From an uncultured Faecalibacterium sp. (GTDB taxonomy: Bacteria; Bacillota; Clostridia; Oscillospirales; Ruminococcaceae), in contig CALESJ010000053.1 in the NCBI GenBank assembly GCA_937907025.1, positions 62,001 through 126,000 of the forward strand: 64,000 nt of DNA, written 5' to 3'. How positions within the stretch are numbered: the stretch's first letter is position 1; the number at the start of each line of letters is the position of its first letter. Made by a program: the position numbers and the translations under genes. Positions 33,232 to 42,317 of this stretch are shown piece by piece. A model generated the notes under the pieces. The model was not told where the DNA came from. It searched no databases and saw only the letters and a program-made list of their open reading frames with translations.

Positions 33232-34451
33232 CGGGCAGCGGCCTCGGCGCGGCGCCGGGCTTCAAAGGCGATGAACTTTTCGTCACCGGGCATGATGGGG
33301 TCATACTCCTTGGTGAATATCTCCACCCGGGGAAAATCCTTTGCCAGGGCATCGGCTTTCCGGGCCAGCAGATATTCGGCATAGGCCATCATGCAGACGC
33401 CCACGCCCTTCTGTTCATCGGCCACCACATCTTCCGACAGGTAGTATTCCACTGTGCCGTTGCGGCGCAGATTGCCTGCCGGGCCCAGACCGGCCCCCTT
33501 GCAGATGCCGTTCAGGCTGACCTGGCCGTTGCTGATGGTAAACTTGCGCAAGGCAATGCCCATAAGCACCTGTTCCCCGCTGCGGCGGTAGGTTTCATCG
33601 GACAGAACGCCCAGGCGGGCCCCTTTCAGCAGGCTGTACGCCACCATCAGGGAACCACTGGTTTCCAGATAGTTGCCAGGCACATTCGGCAGGGCCGGCA
33701 GCTGATAGAACAGCCCGCTGTCCCGATCCTGCCAGCGCAGGATACCGTCGATGCCTTCCTTCCACAGGGCCGCCAGTTCCCGCCGGTCCTCGGCTCGCTC
33801 TTCCGGGAAAAGGTCGTAGATATCGGCCAGAGCCATCAGGTACCACCCCAGGGCCCGCAGCCAGATGTTAGGGGACAGGCCGGTTTCTTTGTCTGCCCAG
33901 AAAGCCTGGCGGGATTCGTCCCAGGCATGGTAGTACAGGCCGGTCTTGGGGTCGTACAGATGAGCGCGGGCGTTGCGGAACTGCAGCATCACATCGTCCA
34001 GGCGGCTGCCATCCCCGAACTTGCGTTCATAGGTCACATAGTACGGCAGGCCCATGTACAGTCCGTCCAGCCAGACCTGATTGGGATAGATGCCTTTGTG
34101 CCAGAAACTGCCGCTGGCTGTGCGAGGCTGGTGGCGCAGCTGGTCTTCCAGGGTTTCGATCGCGGTGCGGTATTTGGGATTTCCGGTCCGGTCGTACAGT
34201 TCAAACAGGACACGGCCGGTGGGGATGTAATCCAGGTTGTATTCCTTCTGGTCGTAGCAGCGGATGGCGCCGGTGTCGTCGATATAACGGTCAATGAAAC
34301 ATTGGATGGTATCCCGGAACACTTCTTCGCCAGTGGCCCGGTACAGGGCAGAAAGTCCGATCAGCACACAGCCATCCTCATAGTTCCACATATTGCGGTC
34401 GGTACGGCTGAATACCGCGGCATACTGCCGAAGGTAGCGATCATACAACAT
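33228..34451 (-). CDS. GH105-type unsaturated (rhamno)galacturonyl hydrolase, copy 2
   Basis: A 407-residue paralogue of the protein at 26632-27714, with WNYEDGCVLIGLSALYRATG near 22-41, QVWLDGLYMGLPYYV near 125-139 (expected catalytic Asp), HAWDESRQAFWADKETG and WLRALGWYLMALADIYDLFP. The two paralogues probably split galacturonyl-rhamnose and galacturonyl-galacturonate type substrates, but which does which is not readable. TGGAGAA precedes the ATG. It is translationally coupled to the serine hydrolase. Cytoplasmic by lack of a signal peptide. Confidence 0.88.
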   Translation of the reverse strand: MLYDRYLRQYAAVFSRTDRNMWNYEDGCVLIGLSALYRATGEEVFRDTIQCFIDRYIDDTGAIRCYDQKEYNLDYIPTGRVLFELYDRTGNPKYRTAIETLEDQLRHQPRTASGSFWHKGIYPNQVWLDGLYMGLPYYVTYERKFGDGSRLDDVMLQFRNARAHLYDPKTGLYYHAWDESRQAFWADKETGLSPNIWLRALGWYLMALADIYDLFPEERAEDRRELAALWKEGIDGILRWQDRDSGLFYQLPALPNVPGNYLETSGSLMVAYSLLKGARLGVLSDETYRRSGEQVLMGIALRKFTISNGQVSLNGICKGAGLGPAGNLRRNGTVEYYLSEDVVADEQKGVGVCMMAYAEYLLARKADALAKDFPRVEIFTKEYDPIMPGDEKFIAFEARRRAEAAAR

Positions 34452-34494
34452 AAAAATTCTCCAGTCAAAGGTATGTGGGTGGACGGCGGACGGT

Positions 34495-36504
34495 TCAGCG
34501 CCGGCGCCAGCGGGCGAAAGAGAACTCTCCGCGATAGTTGGAAGAGTTGCAGTGTGGGTATTTCAGGGGGATATACTCCCGGTCAGTCAGGGTGCAGGGA
34601 CGGTCCTGGGTGTAAATGTACATGTGCTTGGCATCCCATAGCACGATTTCATCCCGGGCATCACCGGTGAGGTCGATGACCTCGGCGCACATGTCTGGAT
34701 GGCCGTCCGCCGGGAACCGGACCACCTGGTCCCCTTCCCCGTCAATCAGGCCCCCCAGTTCGGGGTTACCATTGAGCAGGATCAGCTCAGTGCCATCCCC
34801 CTGCCAGTTGACCGGGGCAATGACGTTGCCGTTGCACTTGGGTTCCTGGTGCCAGATTTCTCGCCCTTTGCAGTCGTAGAGATAGACAATGCCCTGATTT
34901 TCCCAGTAGGTAGTGGTGCAGATCTGCAGGCCGGGACGGTCGGGGCAGTAGTTGGCCACACTGATGCGCTGGCCGTGACCGTTGATGTCCCGGGCGCGGA
35001 TGTTGCCCTGCTTGTCCACGATCATGAACCCTTCCCACCCGGACACAATGGCAATAAGGTCATCATCCACATCGGGGTCAAACCGGCCGATAACGATCTC
35101 GTCGGTGTGGTCGGTGCTGATGGGCAGCTGCCAGACCAGCTTGCCATCGCTGCTGATCATGTTGTAACAGCTGAAGATTTCGTCCTTGCCGTCCCCGTTG
35201 AAGTCGTAGGCGTAGGGAAAATGGCCGGTGTTGTTGTGGGTAAACTTCCACAGCAGGTTGAACTGATCGTCATACACCCACAGCCGGGCATAGCGGTCCT
35301 TGATGAGGATATCGCTGGGGTGCTCCTTGCCGGACACGTTCACGATGCGGATAGCATCCACATTCAGGCGGTCGAAGGCATGCTTCTGGAACTCGATGCC
35401 CAGGATCTGATCCGCCGGGTCGTCGTTGAAGGGGGTGGCCATAGACCGCAGCTCCCGGCCGGTGCGGCCGTCCAGAATCTTGAGATGGAAGTCCTGGGCC
35501 ACAATGACCTCGTCAATGCCGTCATTGTTGATGTCGTAAATCTGGAAGGGCAGGTCACAGGTGGTATCCTGGTTGACCGCCAGGGCAGAGGGTTCCCCGG
35601 TCTGCCAAAGCACTCGACCGGTTTCGATACTCACGGCGGTCAGGCAGCTGATGTTGCAGTAGCGTTCCTTGAATACCCGTTTCTGGTGCTGGGCCATGAC
35701 AAAATACCAGTCGCTGCCGCCGGTCAGGTGGCCGAAGCGGATCTGACGGGAAGCACCGAAGTTTTCCAGATTGATGATCTTCCACAATTCCGGCTGGGCA
35801 TACCGGCGGCGCTTGTCCGCCACGCGGGCTTTTCGGGCGTCCCGCCTGGCGGTGAAAGCCGCTGCGGCTGCGGGGTCGGCCGTGACCAGCACATCGGTAT
35901 ACTGGGCAGGCATGTAAGCAGCCAGGGCCACCTTGCCGGTGGCGTACCGGTCGTCCCGGACTTCCAGCAGCGTCTGCCCGTCTACGCCGCAGCAGAGCCG
36001 GGTGCCGCAGCAGCGGGCTTCCAGGGTGTACAGGGTATCGCAGTCATAGGCAAAGCCGCATTCGGCCAGCAGGGTTCGCCGGGTCTTTTCCACCCGGTAC
36101 AGCTGCGCTTTGCCGTTATTGAGGAAAAAAGCATAGTGCATCAGGGAAGTCTGGTACCGGAACAGGATGCCGGCTTCCTCCTTGGTACACAGGGCCCGCA
36201 TCCGCACACGGACGGTATAATCACCCCAGTCCTCGTCCCCGGCGGTCAACACCGGGCAGACATTGTGGGTCAACGGGTTGCGCACCCGCTGCTGTTCCAT
36301 GAAGTGAACCCCATCGCAGGCAGTCACGATCCAGCTGGGACCGCGGTAGTTGCAGTTGGTGATGGGATCGTACCAGCTGCCCGCATAACCGGGCTGCTGC
36401 ACAAAATGGTATTCACCCATGGCGGAATGTTCCCGGTCAAAGGGTAGCGGCCCGATGGAGAAGGAGCGGAAATCATCCTGAAACAGGACGGTCGGCTGTG
36501 CCAT
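34495..36504 (-). CDS. Intracellular LamG-like plus FG-GAP beta-propeller protein
   Basis: A 669-residue protein of unknown function. Residues 1-~200 resemble a concanavalin/LamG-type beta-sandwich (VLFQDDFRSFSIGPLPFD, YTVRVRMRALCTKEEAGILF). From ~235 onward repeated blades carry calcium-type loops (YDINNDGIDEVIVAQD, YDFNGDGKDEIFSCYN, GDARDEIVLWD), as in FG-GAP/VCBS propellers and the propellers of rhamnogalacturonan lyases. I do not see the PL11 lyase hallmarks. No signal peptide, which is unusual for this architecture. It lies in the pectin operon between GH105 and the binding protein, with GGGAGGA ahead of the ATG. A carbohydrate-binding or lyase role is conjecture. Confidence 0.6.
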   Translation of the reverse strand: MAQPTVLFQDDFRSFSIGPLPFDREHSAMGEYHFVQQPGYAGSWYDPITNCNYRGPSWIVTACDGVHFMEQQRVRNPLTHNVCPVLTAGDEDWGDYTVRVRMRALCTKEEAGILFRYQTSLMHYAFFLNNGKAQLYRVEKTRRTLLAECGFAYDCDTLYTLEARCCGTRLCCGVDGQTLLEVRDDRYATGKVALAAYMPAQYTDVLVTADPAAAAAFTARRDARKARVADKRRRYAQPELWKIINLENFGASRQIRFGHLTGGSDWYFVMAQHQKRVFKERYCNISCLTAVSIETGRVLWQTGEPSALAVNQDTTCDLPFQIYDINNDGIDEVIVAQDFHLKILDGRTGRELRSMATPFNDDPADQILGIEFQKHAFDRLNVDAIRIVNVSGKEHPSDILIKDRYARLWVYDDQFNLLWKFTHNNTGHFPYAYDFNGDGKDEIFSCYNMISSDGKLVWQLPISTDHTDEIVIGRFDPDVDDDLIAIVSGWEGFMIVDKQGNIRARDINGHGQRISVANYCPDRPGLQICTTTYWENQGIVYLYDCKGREIWHQEPKCNGNVIAPVNWQGDGTELILLNGNPELGGLIDGEGDQVVRFPADGHPDMCAEVIDLTGDARDEIVLWDAKHMYIYTQDRPCTLTDREYIPLKYPHCNSSNYRGEFSFARWRRR

Positions 36505-36543
36505 GTGGATTCCTCCCTTGCCAAAAAATGCGCAAAGTTTTTC

Positions 36544-36595
36544 AAAAAAAGAAGCTGCGTCACGTAAGGAAGAAAAACTCCCCCCGTGGCGCAGC
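36544..36595 (-). terminator. Intra-operon terminator after the sugar-binding lipoprotein gene
   Basis: Minus-strand arms (plus 36585-36595 and 36554-36564, one G-U pair) with a 20-base loop, then TTCTTTTTTT. It lies between the binding-protein gene and the propeller gene and probably lowers expression of the downstream enzyme genes. Confidence 0.65.
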
Positions 36596-36642
36596 GTCGG
36601 TTCAGTTGGGCGTGCGCCCAGACTTAGCTCATGGTGCCGTGC

Positions 36643-38010
36643 TTACTTGCTTGCCAGGTATTCGGCCTGGTAGCCGTCGATGGCTTCGGCCCAGCCGTTG
36701 ACACAATCCTGCGCGGTCATGTCACCCATCAGGACGGCCTGGAAATCGGCGGTCATGTCATCGGTGATGAAGGTGGAGAAATCGGTCAGCCAGTACGGGT
36801 TGTCGATCTGATAGTAATTGGGGTCGGTCAGGTAGCTGGCATACAGCATCATTTCGGGATCGCTGGAATACCAATCCTGCTCCTGCACCTGCACGTTGCA
36901 GGGGACGCGGCCCAGCTGGCGGCACAGTTCGCCTTCCACATCGGCGCTCAGCAGCTGGTCGATAAGCCACACGGAGCCGCTGTAATCCTTGCCGTCGCCC
37001 TGGTTGGGGATGCAGTAGATGTTGGGCTGCAGGCCGGAAGCGAAGTAGTGACCCTGGTCATTGGCCAGGACGCGGGCTGCGGCAAAGTTGCCTTCGCCCA
37101 GGTTCTCCAGGTGGGTGGCTTCAGAAGAAGAGTTGTGGATGATATACATGGAAACGCCGGAGCCGAACTCGGCCACGATCTGGTCGAAGTTGTTGTTGAT
37201 GGAGTCACCGGAAACCCAGTTGTTCTTGTAGATGTTGGCGTAGGTATCCAGCGCTTCGGCAAATGCGGGATCGCTCAGGATGCAGTTGCCTTCGTCGTCG
37301 AACCAGGAGCCTTCATAGCCCAGGCCGTCGGTGTAGGTCCACAGCCAGGCAACCAGGCTGTCGTAGGGACGCACACCGCGCATGCTGTAGAAGTACTTGG
37401 AGTTGGCGGGATCGGCATACTGTTCGCACAGCTCCAGGAACTGGGACTGGGTTTCGGGCGGGGTGATGTTGTTTGCCTCAAAGTCCTTCACGTTGTACCA
37501 GGCCACTTCCTGGTTGTAGGCGAAGGGCAGGCCGTACAGCACGCCGTCGCCCAGAGTGCGGGTGCCTTCCAGCAGCTGATCGTCGATGTACTGGTAGTTG
37601 GTAATCTGGTCCACATAGTCATCCAGGGGCAGCAGGGAATCCTGCGCAGTGAAGGCTGCAATGTTGGAGAAGCCCAGGCTGACCACGTCCGGCATGGTGT
37701 TGGTGGAAACTGCCATCTGGAACTGCTGCTGGAAATCAGCGAAGGAGAAGCTGGTGTACACCACTTCATACTGATCCTGGCTGGCGTTCAGTTCCTTGAA
37801 GTAGTCCTCAAAGTAGGCGTCAGTCACCGGATCGGCAGAGTGATACCAGAACTGCAGGGTCTGTTTTTCGCCGGTGGACGCGGTGGAAGCTGCTTCATTG
37901 GTGGCGGTGGATGCGGTGGAAGCAGAGCTGTCCGAACCGCCGCAGCCGGTCAGCAAAGCGGCGAACATGGCAACGCTCAGCGCGCCGGCGGTCCATTTGG
38001 TCAATTTCAT
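36643..38010 (-). CDS. ABC sugar-binding lipoprotein
   Basis: A 455-residue extracellular solute-binding protein (family 1). It has a lipoprotein signal peptide with lipobox LLTGC (Cys near 23), followed by a Gly/Ser/Thr/Ala-rich linker (GGSDSSASTASTATNEAAST) typical of Firmicutes binding lipoproteins. The mature domain is rich in Trp/Tyr/Asp (TLQFWYHSADPVTDAYF, YGLPFAYNQEVAWYNVKDFE). Encoded just downstream of its two permeases. The pectin hydrolases that follow suggest oligogalacturonide or rhamnogalacturonan oligomers as ligand (inference). GGAGGAC precedes the ATG. Confidence 0.93.
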   Translation of the reverse strand: MKLTKWTAGALSVAMFAALLTGCGGSDSSASTASTATNEAASTASTGEKQTLQFWYHSADPVTDAYFEDYFKELNASQDQYEVVYTSFSFADFQQQFQMAVSTNTMPDVVSLGFSNIAAFTAQDSLLPLDDYVDQITNYQYIDDQLLEGTRTLGDGVLYGLPFAYNQEVAWYNVKDFEANNITPPETQSQFLELCEQYADPANSKYFYSMRGVRPYDSLVAWLWTYTDGLGYEGSWFDDEGNCILSDPAFAEALDTYANIYKNNWVSGDSINNNFDQIVAEFGSGVSMYIIHNSSSEATHLENLGEGNFAAARVLANDQGHYFASGLQPNIYCIPNQGDGKDYSGSVWLIDQLLSADVEGELCRQLGRVPCNVQVQEQDWYSSDPEMMLYASYLTDPNYYQIDNPYWLTDFSTFITDDMTADFQAVLMGDMTAQDCVNGWAEAIDGYQAEYLASK

Positions 38011-38081
38011 GTGTGTGTCCTCCTTGTTCTTTGTATCTCAGGACGCTTGTGCAAAGCGTCTGTTTCCTGGTTTCGGGGGGC

Positions 38082-38936
38082 TCAGCCCTTCACGGCGCCG
38101 GAAGTGGCACCGCCGGAAAGGTGTTTCTGGATGAAGGCAAAGATGATGATAACGGGCAGCAGCGCGATAACGCAGCCGGCGGCCAGCAGGCCGTAGTCGG
38201 TGCCGTACTCACCCTGGAACACATTCAGGGCCAGCGGCAGGGTATACTTGGTGCGGTCGGTGATAAAGGCGGTGGCGTACACATACACGTTCCAGGCGTT
38301 GATGAACGCGTAGGCGCCGGTAGCCACAATGCTGGGCAGCATGACCGGGATCAGGATGCGGAACACCGCCCCCAGCAGGGTGCAGCCATCCACCTGGGCG
38401 GCTTCTTCCAGTTCGTTGGGAACCGAGTTGTAGTAGCCCATCATCATGAACATGCAGAACGGCAGGTTGGTGCAGGTGCAGATCAGCACCAGACTCCACA
38501 GGTTATTGATCAGGTGCAGGTTGACCATGGTCTGGAACAGAGGGATCATCAGAACCACGGCGGGCAGCATCTGGGTGACCAGCATGAGCACATAGACAAA
38601 GCCTTTACCGCGGAATCTGTAACGGCTCATGGCATATCCGGCCAGTAGACTCAACAGGGTGACAAACACGGTAGTCAGGATGGCCACAAAGAAGGTGTTC
38701 TTGACGTTGTTGCCGAAGCCCATCTCCTGGAACAGGTAGAGGTAGTTTTCAAAGGTGGGGTTTTGGGGCCAGTACTGGATGGGAATGCTCAGCACATCCA
38801 CACTGTCTTTCAGCGAGGTGTTTACGATCCAGTAGAAGGGGAACAGGGTGAACACCAGAAAGACGGCCAGCGGCAGGTACAGCAGCAGTACGCGGGAGCC
38901 CGCGGCAGACAGGTTGCATTTGAATTTGGTATTCAT
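38082..38936 (-). CDS. ABC sugar permease, MalG type
   Basis: A 284-residue permease with about six TM segments. The EAA-like loop is NELEEAAQVDGCTLLGAVFR near 183-202, and the C-terminal GGATSGAVKG is typical of MalG-type subunits. It pairs with the MalF-type gene 15 bases upstream and the binding lipoprotein downstream. No ATPase gene is in the cluster, so a shared ATPase is likely. Confidence 0.92.
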   Translation of the reverse strand: MNTKFKCNLSAAGSRVLLLYLPLAVFLVFTLFPFYWIVNTSLKDSVDVLSIPIQYWPQNPTFENYLYLFQEMGFGNNVKNTFFVAILTTVFVTLLSLLAGYAMSRYRFRGKGFVYVLMLVTQMLPAVVLMIPLFQTMVNLHLINNLWSLVLICTCTNLPFCMFMMMGYYNSVPNELEEAAQVDGCTLLGAVFRILIPVMLPSIVATGAYAFINAWNVYVYATAFITDRTKYTLPLALNVFQGEYGTDYGLLAAGCVIALLPVIIIFAFIQKHLSGGATSGAVKG

Positions 38937-38951
38937 GGTGTGCGGCCTCCT

Positions 38952-39884
38952 TTACACGTTTTTGCCCATCTTGCCGAATTTGATGTACACGAACGCCACA
39001 ATCAGCATGATGATGGTGGAAACCACGGCCAGAGCGGACGCGTATCCGTAATCGTAGCTGTTGGTAAAGGTGCGCATGGTGTACAGGGCCAGGGTGGTGG
39101 TGCCGCGGTTCGGACCGCCGTCGGTCAGGGCGATGATCAGGTCAACGGCGTTGAATGTCCAGATGCAGCGCAGCAGGGTGGTAAAGATGATCGTATCCTT
39201 GATCATGGGGATGGTGATGCGGAACATCATGGTAGGAGCGCTGGCACCGTCGATGCGGGCCGATTCATACAGGTCGTCCGGGATACTGACCAGAGCGGAC
39301 ATATAACTGATGGTGAAGAACGGTATGCCGCGCCAGACGTTGGCGATACAGGCGGCCAGCATGGCCATGGACGCGCTGGAGAACCAGGAGATGTTGCTGT
39401 CAATGATGCCCACCCGCTGCAGCAGGTCGTTAACAACGCCGTAGGTCTGGCCGAGCATCAGGTTCCAGATGATACCGACCATCAGGCCGGCCACCGCCCA
39501 GGGCACCAGGGCCAGGGCGCGGACAATTCCACGGCCTTTGAACTTGCGGGTCAGCAAGTATGCCAGCCAGAAGCCCAGCACACACTGGAACACCACGCTG
39601 ATAACGGCGTACACCACGGTGTTGCCCAGGGTGCGCCAGAACAAGTCGTCATTGGTGAAGATCTGGATAAAGTTTTCCAGGCCGATAAAGTGACGGTCGT
39701 TGGGTTTGCTGATCTTGTACTCTTCCAGGCTCATGATGAACACGTTGATGATGGGCCAGATCATAAAGATCAGCACGAAGGCCAGCATGGGGGCCAGCAT
39801 CAGGTACGGGGTTGCCAGCCGGCGGTAATGCAGGCGCATGCCTTTTTTGGAAACAGCGGGGGCTGCGGCTTGGTCTTTGCTCAT
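38952..39884 (-). CDS. ABC sugar permease, MalF type
   Basis: A 310-residue permease with about six TM segments, beginning with a short cytoplasmic tail. It has a periplasmic-side loop (EEYKISKPNDRHFIGLENFI) and the EAA-type loop DDLYESARIDGASAPTMMFR near 217-236. CGGAGGG precedes the ATG. It is the second gene of the operon that starts with the dehydrogenase at 39923-40945. Confidence 0.92.
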   Translation of the reverse strand: MSKDQAAAPAVSKKGMRLHYRRLATPYLMLAPMLAFVLIFMIWPIINVFIMSLEEYKISKPNDRHFIGLENFIQIFTNDDLFWRTLGNTVVYAVISVVFQCVLGFWLAYLLTRKFKGRGIVRALALVPWAVAGLMVGIIWNLMLGQTYGVVNDLLQRVGIIDSNISWFSSASMAMLAACIANVWRGIPFFTISYMSALVSIPDDLYESARIDGASAPTMMFRITIPMIKDTIIFTTLLRCIWTFNAVDLIIALTDGGPNRGTTTLALYTMRTFTNSYDYGYASALAVVSTIIMLIVAFVYIKFGKMGKNV

Positions 39885-39922
39885 GGGTACTTCCCTCCGT
39901 TTTCATTTTCAGTGCGGGACGT

Positions 39923-40945
39923 TTATTCTGCCCGCAGCAACACTTTCATGATGGTTCCGTCGTTGTGCTGCAGCGCCGTAAAGGCTTCGGCTGCATCGGC
40001 TAGCGCATATTCCCGGCCGACCAGCTTTTCCACGTCCACCAGGCCGCGGCACAGGATGTCCACCACCTGCTCAAAGTCGGCGGTGTAGGCGTTACGGCTG
40101 CCGTATACGTTCAGTTCCTTTTTCAGCAGGATGGAATGCAGGAAGGTGGTTTCGCGCTTGCCGTTGCCGATCAGGATGATGGTGCCGGCAAAGGCGGCCT
40201 GCTGGATGCACTGCAGGAATGTCTGGGGCAGGCCACAGCATTCCACGCACACATCAAACCCGTTTCCGCCGGTAATTTCGGCGGTAAAGCGATCCACATC
40301 CTCCTGGGAAGCGGAGTTGACGGTGCCGTTGACCCCCATTTCTTGGGCAACGGCCAGGCGGCCGTCCAGGATATCGGCCATGTACACCTCGGCGCCGATG
40401 GCCTTGGCACTGAGCATGGCAAACATCCCGATGGGCCCTGCGCCCACCACCAGCACCTTGTCCCCGGCTTTGACATGTCCGCGGGAGATGCCGTGATGCC
40501 CGATGCAGAAGGGCTCCACCAGCGCCAGCTGCCGGGCGCTCAGGCCGCGGCCGGGAATGATGCGTTCCACCGGCATGGTGATGTAATCCTGAAAAGCGCC
40601 GTCCCGCTGCACGCCCATGGTCTGGTTGTCGGTGCAGCAGTTGACAAAGCCCCGGCGGCAGGAATAGCAGTGCCCGCAATTGAAGTACGGGTTGCAGGTA
40701 ACCATGTCCCCTGCTTTCAGGCCGCGGTCATTTTCCGGCACGCTGATGATCTGGGCGCTGAACTCATGCCCGGGCACCCGGGGGTAGGTAGTAAACGGCT
40801 GGTTGCCGGTAAAGCTGGCCAGGTCGGCGCCGCAGATTCCGCAATACTGTACCTTCAGCAGCGCTTCTCCTGCACCGGGGACAGGCTGCACGGCGTCTTT
40901 GCGAACTTCGACAATTCCCGGTTCCTTGATCACAACTTGATTCAT
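39923..40945 (-). CDS. Zinc-dependent dehydrogenase, L-galactonate-5-dehydrogenase-like
   Basis: A 340-residue medium-chain zinc dehydrogenase. Catalytic zinc ligands lie in CGICGAD (near 36) and PGHEF (near 59). Structural zinc Cys residues are in CGHCYSCRRGFVNCC (near 89-103). The NAD-binding motif is VVGAGPIGMF near 165. It resembles E. coli LgoD/YjjN (GNQPFxxYPRVxGHE, GSRNA), an L-galactonate oxidoreductase, so a role in hexuronate or hexonate oxidation is plausible; sorbitol-dehydrogenase-like alternatives remain. It is the first gene of a minus-strand operon with the ABC importer, and divergent from a LysR regulator. GGAGGAAAC precedes the ATG. Confidence 0.85.
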   Translation of the reverse strand: MNQVVIKEPGIVEVRKDAVQPVPGAGEALLKVQYCGICGADLASFTGNQPFTTYPRVPGHEFSAQIISVPENDRGLKAGDMVTCNPYFNCGHCYSCRRGFVNCCTDNQTMGVQRDGAFQDYITMPVERIIPGRGLSARQLALVEPFCIGHHGISRGHVKAGDKVLVVGAGPIGMFAMLSAKAIGAEVYMADILDGRLAVAQEMGVNGTVNSASQEDVDRFTAEITGGNGFDVCVECCGLPQTFLQCIQQAAFAGTIILIGNGKRETTFLHSILLKKELNVYGSRNAYTADFEQVVDILCRGLVDVEKLVGREYALADAAEAFTALQHNDGTIMKVLLRAE

Positions 40946-41043
40946 CGTTTGTGTTTCCTCCCTGTGGAATTCTCTTGCTTAACTGTCTTCAGGCCGCCTG
41001 CCATTCCCTCCGGCTCCGGCGGTCAAGGTCATCTTCTGCCTAA

Positions 41044-41049
41044 ATTATA
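41044..41049 (-). promoter_or_regulatory. -10 element for the dehydrogenase/ABC operon
   Basis: Minus-strand TATAAT, about 100 bases ahead of the dehydrogenase ATG. No clear -35 at 16-18 bases, consistent with activation by the divergently encoded LysR regulator. Confidence 0.5.
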
Positions 41050-41128
41050 TCCACATCTTTTGCCCGATTGGAAATATCAACCCAACTATCGCGGTATAAC
41101 CACAAAGTTATGGGGCCTAAAAAAACAC

Positions 41129-41157
41129 TTTACAAAGCGGTTTTTTGCTTCTATAAT
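41129..41157 (+). promoter_or_regulatory. Promoter of the LysR regulator
   Basis: TTTACA at 41129-41134, exactly 17 bases, TATAAT at 41152-41157, 34 bases ahead of the chosen GTG. Confidence 0.8.
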
Positions 41158-41190
41158 AATAGCACTTACCAAAGGTGGTGGAAAAATATT

Positions 41191-42153
41191 GTGAAAAATA
41201 CCATGTCTGATCAACTGAACTATCTGATGGTACTGGCAGAGGAACAGAATATCACACGTGCTGCCGACCGTTTGTTCATTTCGCAGCCGGCGCTGACCGT
41301 ATACCTGAACCGGCTGGAGCGGGATCTGGGAGTACGGCTGTTTGACCGCAGTACCAACCCCATCCGCATTACCGAAGCCGGCACCTACTATATCTCCGAA
41401 CTGGAAAAAATCTGCAGCATGCAGGACCGCCTGGCCCGGGACCTACTGCAGTTCAACAGCGACCCGGACCTGAAGCTGAACTTGGGGATCGGGCGAAACC
41501 GCGGCACCATCTGGCTGCCCATGACCCTGCCCCGGCTGCAGCGAATGTTTCCGGACGCCGAGATCAGCGTATCCGAGGACCGGGACGCAAATATGATCGA
41601 GAAGGTGCTGCACGGAGTGCTGGACATGGCTGTGGTAGAAACCTATGTGTATAACGCCAAGCTGTCCTATCTGCGCCTGCCTCAGGAATTCCACCTGTTT
41701 TTGGTTCCCCGCAGCATCCCACTCATGAAATCTTACGATCTGACAGGAAACAGCATGACCCATCCCCTGGATGTAGATGCCGAACGGTTGAGCAATGAGC
41801 TGTTCATCTGCCCCAGTGTCAAGGGCAGTATGAATCGCCATACCCAATGGATGTGCACCGCCTACAATTTCCATCCCAAACGTACCATGTTCATTTCCAA
41901 CGCGGTGACCGTTTATCAGATGGTGGCCAACGGCATGGGCATTGCTTTTGAGAACGCAGCCTATTCCCACTTTGTCCACACGGAGGAAAAGCCGGTCTTT
42001 GTCATGCCCGGCGGCAGCCCCACATCCTTCCGAATCTATGTGGTATTCAACGCCAAGCGCATCACTCCCTTGCACCGCACCTTCATGCAGCTGCTGCACG
42101 ATGCCATCGGCGAAACCTTGTACGGCCGCAAGTTCGAGATGGAGTACATGTAA
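41191..42153 (+). CDS. LysR-family transcriptional regulator
   Basis: A 320-residue regulator. The winged helix-turn-helix is QNITRAADRLFISQPALTVY (near 20-39), then LERDLGVRLFDR, followed by a substrate-binding-protein-like effector domain (LNLGIGRNRGTIWLPM onward). The GTG at 41191 is 9 bases after GGTGGTGG; the ATG at 41203 is too far from it, and the in-frame start far upstream crosses the promoter. Divergent from the dehydrogenase/ABC operon across 245 bp, it probably controls that operon in response to a sugar acid. Effector unknown. Confidence 0.9.
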   Translation: MKNTMSDQLNYLMVLAEEQNITRAADRLFISQPALTVYLNRLERDLGVRLFDRSTNPIRITEAGTYYISELEKICSMQDRLARDLLQFNSDPDLKLNLGIGRNRGTIWLPMTLPRLQRMFPDAEISVSEDRDANMIEKVLHGVLDMAVVETYVYNAKLSYLRLPQEFHLFLVPRSIPLMKSYDLTGNSMTHPLDVDAERLSNELFICPSVKGSMNRHTQWMCTAYNFHPKRTMFISNAVTVYQMVANGMGIAFENAAYSHFVHTEEKPVFVMPGGSPTSFRIYVVFNAKRITPLHRTFMQLLHDAIGETLYGRKFEMEYM

Positions 42154-42170
42154 TCCCTTTCTCAGATAAC

Positions 42171-42211
42171 AAAAAAGTGCTCGCTTCCCTGACGGGGAAC
42201 GGGCACTTTTT
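42171..42211. terminator. Bidirectional terminator between lysR and the AAA+ regulator
   Basis: Long imperfect hairpin (AAAAAGTGC at 42172-42180 pairing with GCACTTTTT at 42203-42211, inner GGGAA-type stem), with A-run and T-run on either side, between convergent genes. Confidence 0.8.
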
Positions 42212-42317
42212 CACATCTTTTGCAACCAGAACAGCAACCAGTTATAAATCTCCTTTGCACATAATTCTTTTCACTGAAAGTAGCCACAAAGGCCGCTCAT
42301 AACACGATCCTTATGCA

